DNA from: Glandiceps talaboti
Taxonomy: Eukaryota; Hemichordata; Enteropneusta; Spengelidae
Length of the DNA stretch: 45,000 bases
Direction: 5' to 3'
NCBI RefSeq assembly: GCF_964340395.1
Contig: NC_135569.1
Coordinates: 5,591,540-5,636,539 of the forward strand
Notes under the pieces: generated by a model
What the model saw: the letters and a program-made list of their open reading frames with translations, nothing else
What the model was told of the DNA's origin: nothing
Databases searched by the model: none
Shown here: positions 41,501 to 45,000 of the stretch, piece after piece
Layout: every line of letters begins with the position of its first letter
Numbering within the stretch: position 1 is the stretch's first letter
Translations under genes and position numbers: made by a program

Positions 41501-44500
41501 TCATTTAGCCAACTTGATTTTACATACAAATCGCTTGTTGTCATTGCAATTTTCATCCTCCCAGTCACTACCTGTAAATGTGATAGACGTCAGCCAATCA
41601 AAATACTACTGTGAGGAAGAATCAAAGACGTAATATTGCCGTTGGTGGCGCTCTGCTATCAATATTGATTGTTATGCTAGGGGTGGGGGTGGGGGTTGAA
41701 TCAGTCACTTTTACCAATAGTGTATTATGAGACATTATGGCCAGTACACAGAGTTAGGAATTTCGTATTTCCTGAAACAAGTACTTCAACATTTGTTTTG
41801 GCAAGGTTTCAATAGGTGTATTTCCCGTGATGCATCGTCCCAGTATTCAGGAATTCTCTTCTGCGAAATGGTTCCTGATTCTCACATATCTTACTTCAGA
41901 GAGGCTGTGTGATTAAGATATTGGTAGAAATTACTGTTCTTTCGTTTCCTTAGCATACAAAATAAAGCTAAGATAAAATCAGTCTTATGTGTGTTCTCAT
42001 TTAATGTATCTTTATAATAACACTTTCTACATTGTACCAGGTATGAGGAGTTTAACGCTATATAGCTACGAACACGGAAGTCCCGATTTTCCCAGCGTCC
42101 ATTGCGTATTCAACATGGCGGCAAGTTTAAGGAAGACTCGCCAAGGTAAGAATTAGACCATTTCTGCTTCAGAAAATCAAAAATACATATTCATATAGCG
42201 TACGTCCCGGGAAGAATGAGTTGACGAATTAACATGGCAAATTTCATTGATCAATTTCACTGTTTGGGAGAGGAGTTAGTGAAAACCTTTTTATAGTCTA
42301 CTTTGGGGATGTCCTATTCGTAGTATTCGCAAACACATCCCCATACGAATTGATGTACATGCGTATATTGAATCACAGCTCCTCTACCAGCGTACTGTGA
42401 GTTTTGTTAGTTGGATGGGGTATACTGTACTTTTACATAGAATCTGTTAGTTTGTAGGCAATGTATGGGGTTGTTACTCTGTCTATATAACATATATTAC
42501 TACTAGGCTAGCTAATAGTATGTAGACGTCCTACTAAGCACTTGCCAGATCCCCATATGAGTGCATGGGATTATACTACCATTACCAAGTGAAGTTTATC
42601 CAATACTGGTTACAAAGTCTCCTTTCACAGCTGTATCTGTTTTCACCAGCCATAGTCCTGCCATGTTTATACGATTTTGTGGGTCCACATACATATACAT
42701 CATTCATTGGTCTATCCAGACTCGAAATTATTCATATAAAAATAACTTTTTGATATTTAAGATTTTCTGTGGTGTATACTAGAATTTGTGGTGTCACCGT
42801 TTTAGTAAAATATTTGCATTAAATTAAATCATTTCGTTATTTATTACTGATCTGAAAGAATCTTTGAACTGTTGGCTTCCAGGAGCATTGGACATATTTA
42901 ACTAAAATCCGCGTACCTGGTACCATGTAGAATTTCTCACAACTTGTATTTTTGTACACATTACTATATCGATTGGGCTCTTAACTAATATTTGTTACCT
43001 ACCCCTGATAAGGGCATTAGTAGACACCTATTACACCAAAGGGTGTCATGCAGTAACTTTTTCCTAATGCTGAAAGCTGCCTGGGAAATAGCTTCTACAT
43101 AACAGAGGCGTAATAAGATGTTTACTAGTGGGTGAATAAGGCCAGGCAATAAGTGTTAACACATCACATTCTTGGGCACATGTTCTATTCATAATCAAAA
43201 GAAATCACAGAAAGAAAGGGATCCGCATGCTACTGTAATAGTGCCCTAGGGAAAATAGAAAACTAATATTGTCCTCTTCATGCAAATTAGGGTGAAGTTA
43301 ATGACTGGGGTCACTGAGCCATACCACGTGACATGATCTTAGCCAATCATTGAAGTTCACATTGAACACGATGCATTATAAAAACGAATACTCGCCCCCT
43401 GGTAATAGTCCCTCATTACGTTGTTCAATACAGTTAACATCGCCATCAAACAGGCCCCGAGAGTTTTTATCAGGTTCTCCAGAAGCCCAGTTTGTCCAGA
43501 CGACGTCAGTCTTATCTACCCACTCATAGGTCCATTCCTAAATATGCAAGAATTGTACCACTCATATTTTTATATCAAAACTACAACTGCTTACTATAAG
43601 TTTTAAACCAATTACTTTGTTCCAAGAATTGTTGCATTGAACATGCATAGATAGACCGATGAAAAATGAGGATTTGAATGATTTGATATGAAGTTATTGA
43701 TGTTGACAGAACAAGCAAATCTACACAATATGATGCAAAACCTATCTACACTACCCTGCACTGCACTGCATTGCACTGCACTGTACTGCATTGCTCTGCA
43801 CTACACTATACTACATCACACCATGTCACATCACACCATGCCACACCATGCACAACACACCCACATTACATCACACAACATTAACCACACTGCACTGCAC
43901 TGCACCGCACCACACCACACCACACCACACCACACCACATCACACCACACTACACTACACTATGCTACACTACACTGCACTGCACCACCTTACTCTATTA
44001 CACTACAGTGTATCCCCCTACACTAAACTATAACTATAACTAGACTAGACTAGACTAGACTAGACTAGACTAGACTACACTACACCATACTACACTATGC
44101 TACACTACACTATGCCACACTAAACCTAACTATGCTACACTACACTACATGACACTACACTATGCTAAGCTACAGTACACTATGCTACAGTAAACTACAG
44201 TACTCTGCACTGCACTACATTGCTCTATACACTACACTACACCATGCTACACTACACTACACTACACTACACTACACTACACTACACTACACTACAATTA
44301 TATCACACTGCACTATACTACACGACATTACATTACACAACACAATACTGCAGTACACTACACTGTGTATCTCAATATGACATGGAACACAACATAGTAC
44401 TGCAGTACACTACACTGCATCTCAATGTGGTGCCGAACAGCATAGTGTATACAGTACTAGGACAGTACTACAATACGATCAAAGCATTACAATGTAGCAG

Positions 44501-44900
44501 AGCACTCCTGAACATGATACAATACTATACAATGCAACACACTCTATAAATTACATCATATTTCTCGATATTACAATCATTGATTGAATATATTAAACAG
44601 TACTTGGATCCTTACCCTCTCGAGATCGTTCATTCCAATCCAGAGATCCCATTCACCGCTACAAACTTCAAGAACCTTGTTGTTCTCCTGGTTACTGTGT
44701 ATCGAAGCCAAGCTTGCACCTGTTCCATAAGAATTACAAATAGCCTGTGCCTCTAACCATGGCTTCACATTAGTAAAACAACGATAACAGTGTGTTTGTC
44801 CGCCACTTGTCCACTCTACCCAGCCACCATCTTCCGGACACTTTTCAAGTTGTCCATGGGCATAGGCTGCTACCAGAATCAAAAGCACGAGGAGTTTCAT
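41501..44900 (-). CDS. Secreted C-type lectin 2, 3 coding exons, probable GC-AG intron
   Basis: Single-CTLD lectin of 165 residues, paralogue of the lectin at 31876-35835. Coding exons in transcript order: 44900-44616, 43537-43396 and 41571-41501. Signal peptide MKLLVLLILVAAYAHG (1-16), eight cysteines (21, 38, 41, 55, 80, 131, 151, 159) placed as in lectin 1, WIGM (87-90), EPD (116-118), WEDENC (146-151) and the end FVCKIKLAK. The signal peptide and first half of the CTLD share one exon, whereas lectin 1 has an intron there. The second donor, at the position homologous to lectin 1, reads G/GCGAGT rather than GT; it gives matching phase 1 and the join LLPGG-SDWEDENC. An alternative GT donor 23 nt upstream (C/GTAATG) would also keep frame but drop seven or eight residues. 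CATAG two bases before the start codon suggests a 5' UTR intron whose first exon lies beyond the window. Confidence 0.87.
41572..43395. other. Last intron of lectin 2 (minus strand)
   Basis: 1.8-kb intron of mostly unique sequence without long microsatellites, unlike the other introns here. It contains the antisense candidate exon at 42115-42145. Other open frames (plus 41727-41912, 42561-42782) are unrecognised. Confidence 0.6.
42115..42145 (+). CDS. Candidate first coding exon of an unidentified plus-strand gene (partial)
   Basis: ATGGCGGCAAGT starts a frame MAASLRKTRQ that ends in a good donor (CAAG/GTAAGA at 42146). The start context is AACATGGCGGC, with A at -3 and G at +4; this is also the YY1-type motif often found over start codons of TATA-less animal genes. 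The leader (about 42060-42114) is GC-richer than its surroundings. I find no matching second exon before the window ends, so the gene, if real, has a long first intron overlapping lectin 2 antisense. The ten residues do not identify a family. Confidence 0.4.
43738..44420. repeat. Degenerate pentanucleotide tract (CACTA/CACTG/CACAC/TAGAC), lectin 2 intron 1
   Basis: About 680 bp of 5-bp repeats passing through CTGCA, CACAC/CATCA, TAGAC (44041-44080) and CACTA (44225-44295) variants. It reads as one ACACT-type satellite at different stages of drift. It fills most of the 1078-bp intron 43538-44615. T-L-H-Y frames are read-through. Confidence 0.9.
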
Positions 44901-45000
44901 TGCTATGAAAATAAAGAGACACAGAAAATATACACGTGAGGCATGTAAAATCAAGAAAGTCTCTCTTTTATTTGTTGTGTAAGTGTATGGTGGGAAAGGA
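44901..45000 (-). promoter_or_regulatory. 5' region of lectin 2
   Basis: On the minus strand TTATTTTCATAG precedes CAATG, a likely 3' splice site of a 5' UTR intron. No promoter is visible before the window edge. Confidence 0.4.

Noticed and set aside
42115-42145. Ribosomal protein L27a first exon (similar start LRKTR)
   Set aside because: The residue after TR is Q, not the conserved K-L-R-G, and the split codon starting with G cannot encode Leu. The resemblance is probably chance.

Overview
The window is nuclear DNA of an animal. Genes are split by GT-AG introns, one promoter carries a TATA box, non-coding sequence dominates, and tetra-, tri- and dinucleotide microsatellites and small transposon-like repeats are very dense. 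An invertebrate-type (i-type) lysozyme beside secreted C-type lectins and a metazoan carotenoid oxygenase points to an invertebrate, probably a marine lophotrochozoan (mollusc, brachiopod, annelid) or an ambulacrarian. I cannot settle the phylum from sequence alone. Most long open frames here are microsatellite read-through (repeats of M-Y-V-C, H-T-Y-I, L-S, R-E or polyT/polyV) and are not genes.

Four genes can be assembled exon by exon. (1) 15455-28033, plus strand: a complete BCO/RPE65-family carotenoid oxygenase of 525 residues in 8 exons, with a TATA box at 15394, an 8.1-kb first intron and all four iron-ligand histidines. (2) 31876-35835, minus strand: a secreted single-domain C-type lectin of 166 residues in 4 coding exons. 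(3) 37359-39618, plus strand: an i-type (destabilase-like) lysozyme of 159 residues in 3 exons. (4) 41501-44900, minus strand: a paralogous C-type lectin of 165 residues in 3 coding exons, one intron of which appears to use a GC donor. A short plus-strand candidate first exon with a YY1-like start context (42115-42145) lies antisense inside the last intron of the second lectin.

Layout. 1-15.4 kb is gene-poor: repeats, a 41-bp minisatellite of about 26 units, several compound microsatellites and small inverted-repeat elements. 15.4-28.0 kb is the oxygenase. 28.0-31.9 kb is intergenic with one 43-bp-repeat element. 31.9-45 kb is an innate-immunity block: lectin 1 and the lysozyme are head to head (about 0.9-1 kb between their starts, with a long GA tract), and the lysozyme and lectin 2 are tail to tail. 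The lectins would recognise microbial glycans and the lysozyme would cleave peptidoglycan, so the cluster makes sense as extracellular defence or digestion. The oxygenase is metabolically separate (carotenoid or retinoid cleavage).

At least three small non-autonomous element families recur: a 43-bp-repeat element with terminal inverted repeats (MITE C), a foldback element (family A) and an element with a conserved short frame (MITE B). All lack visible transposase genes.
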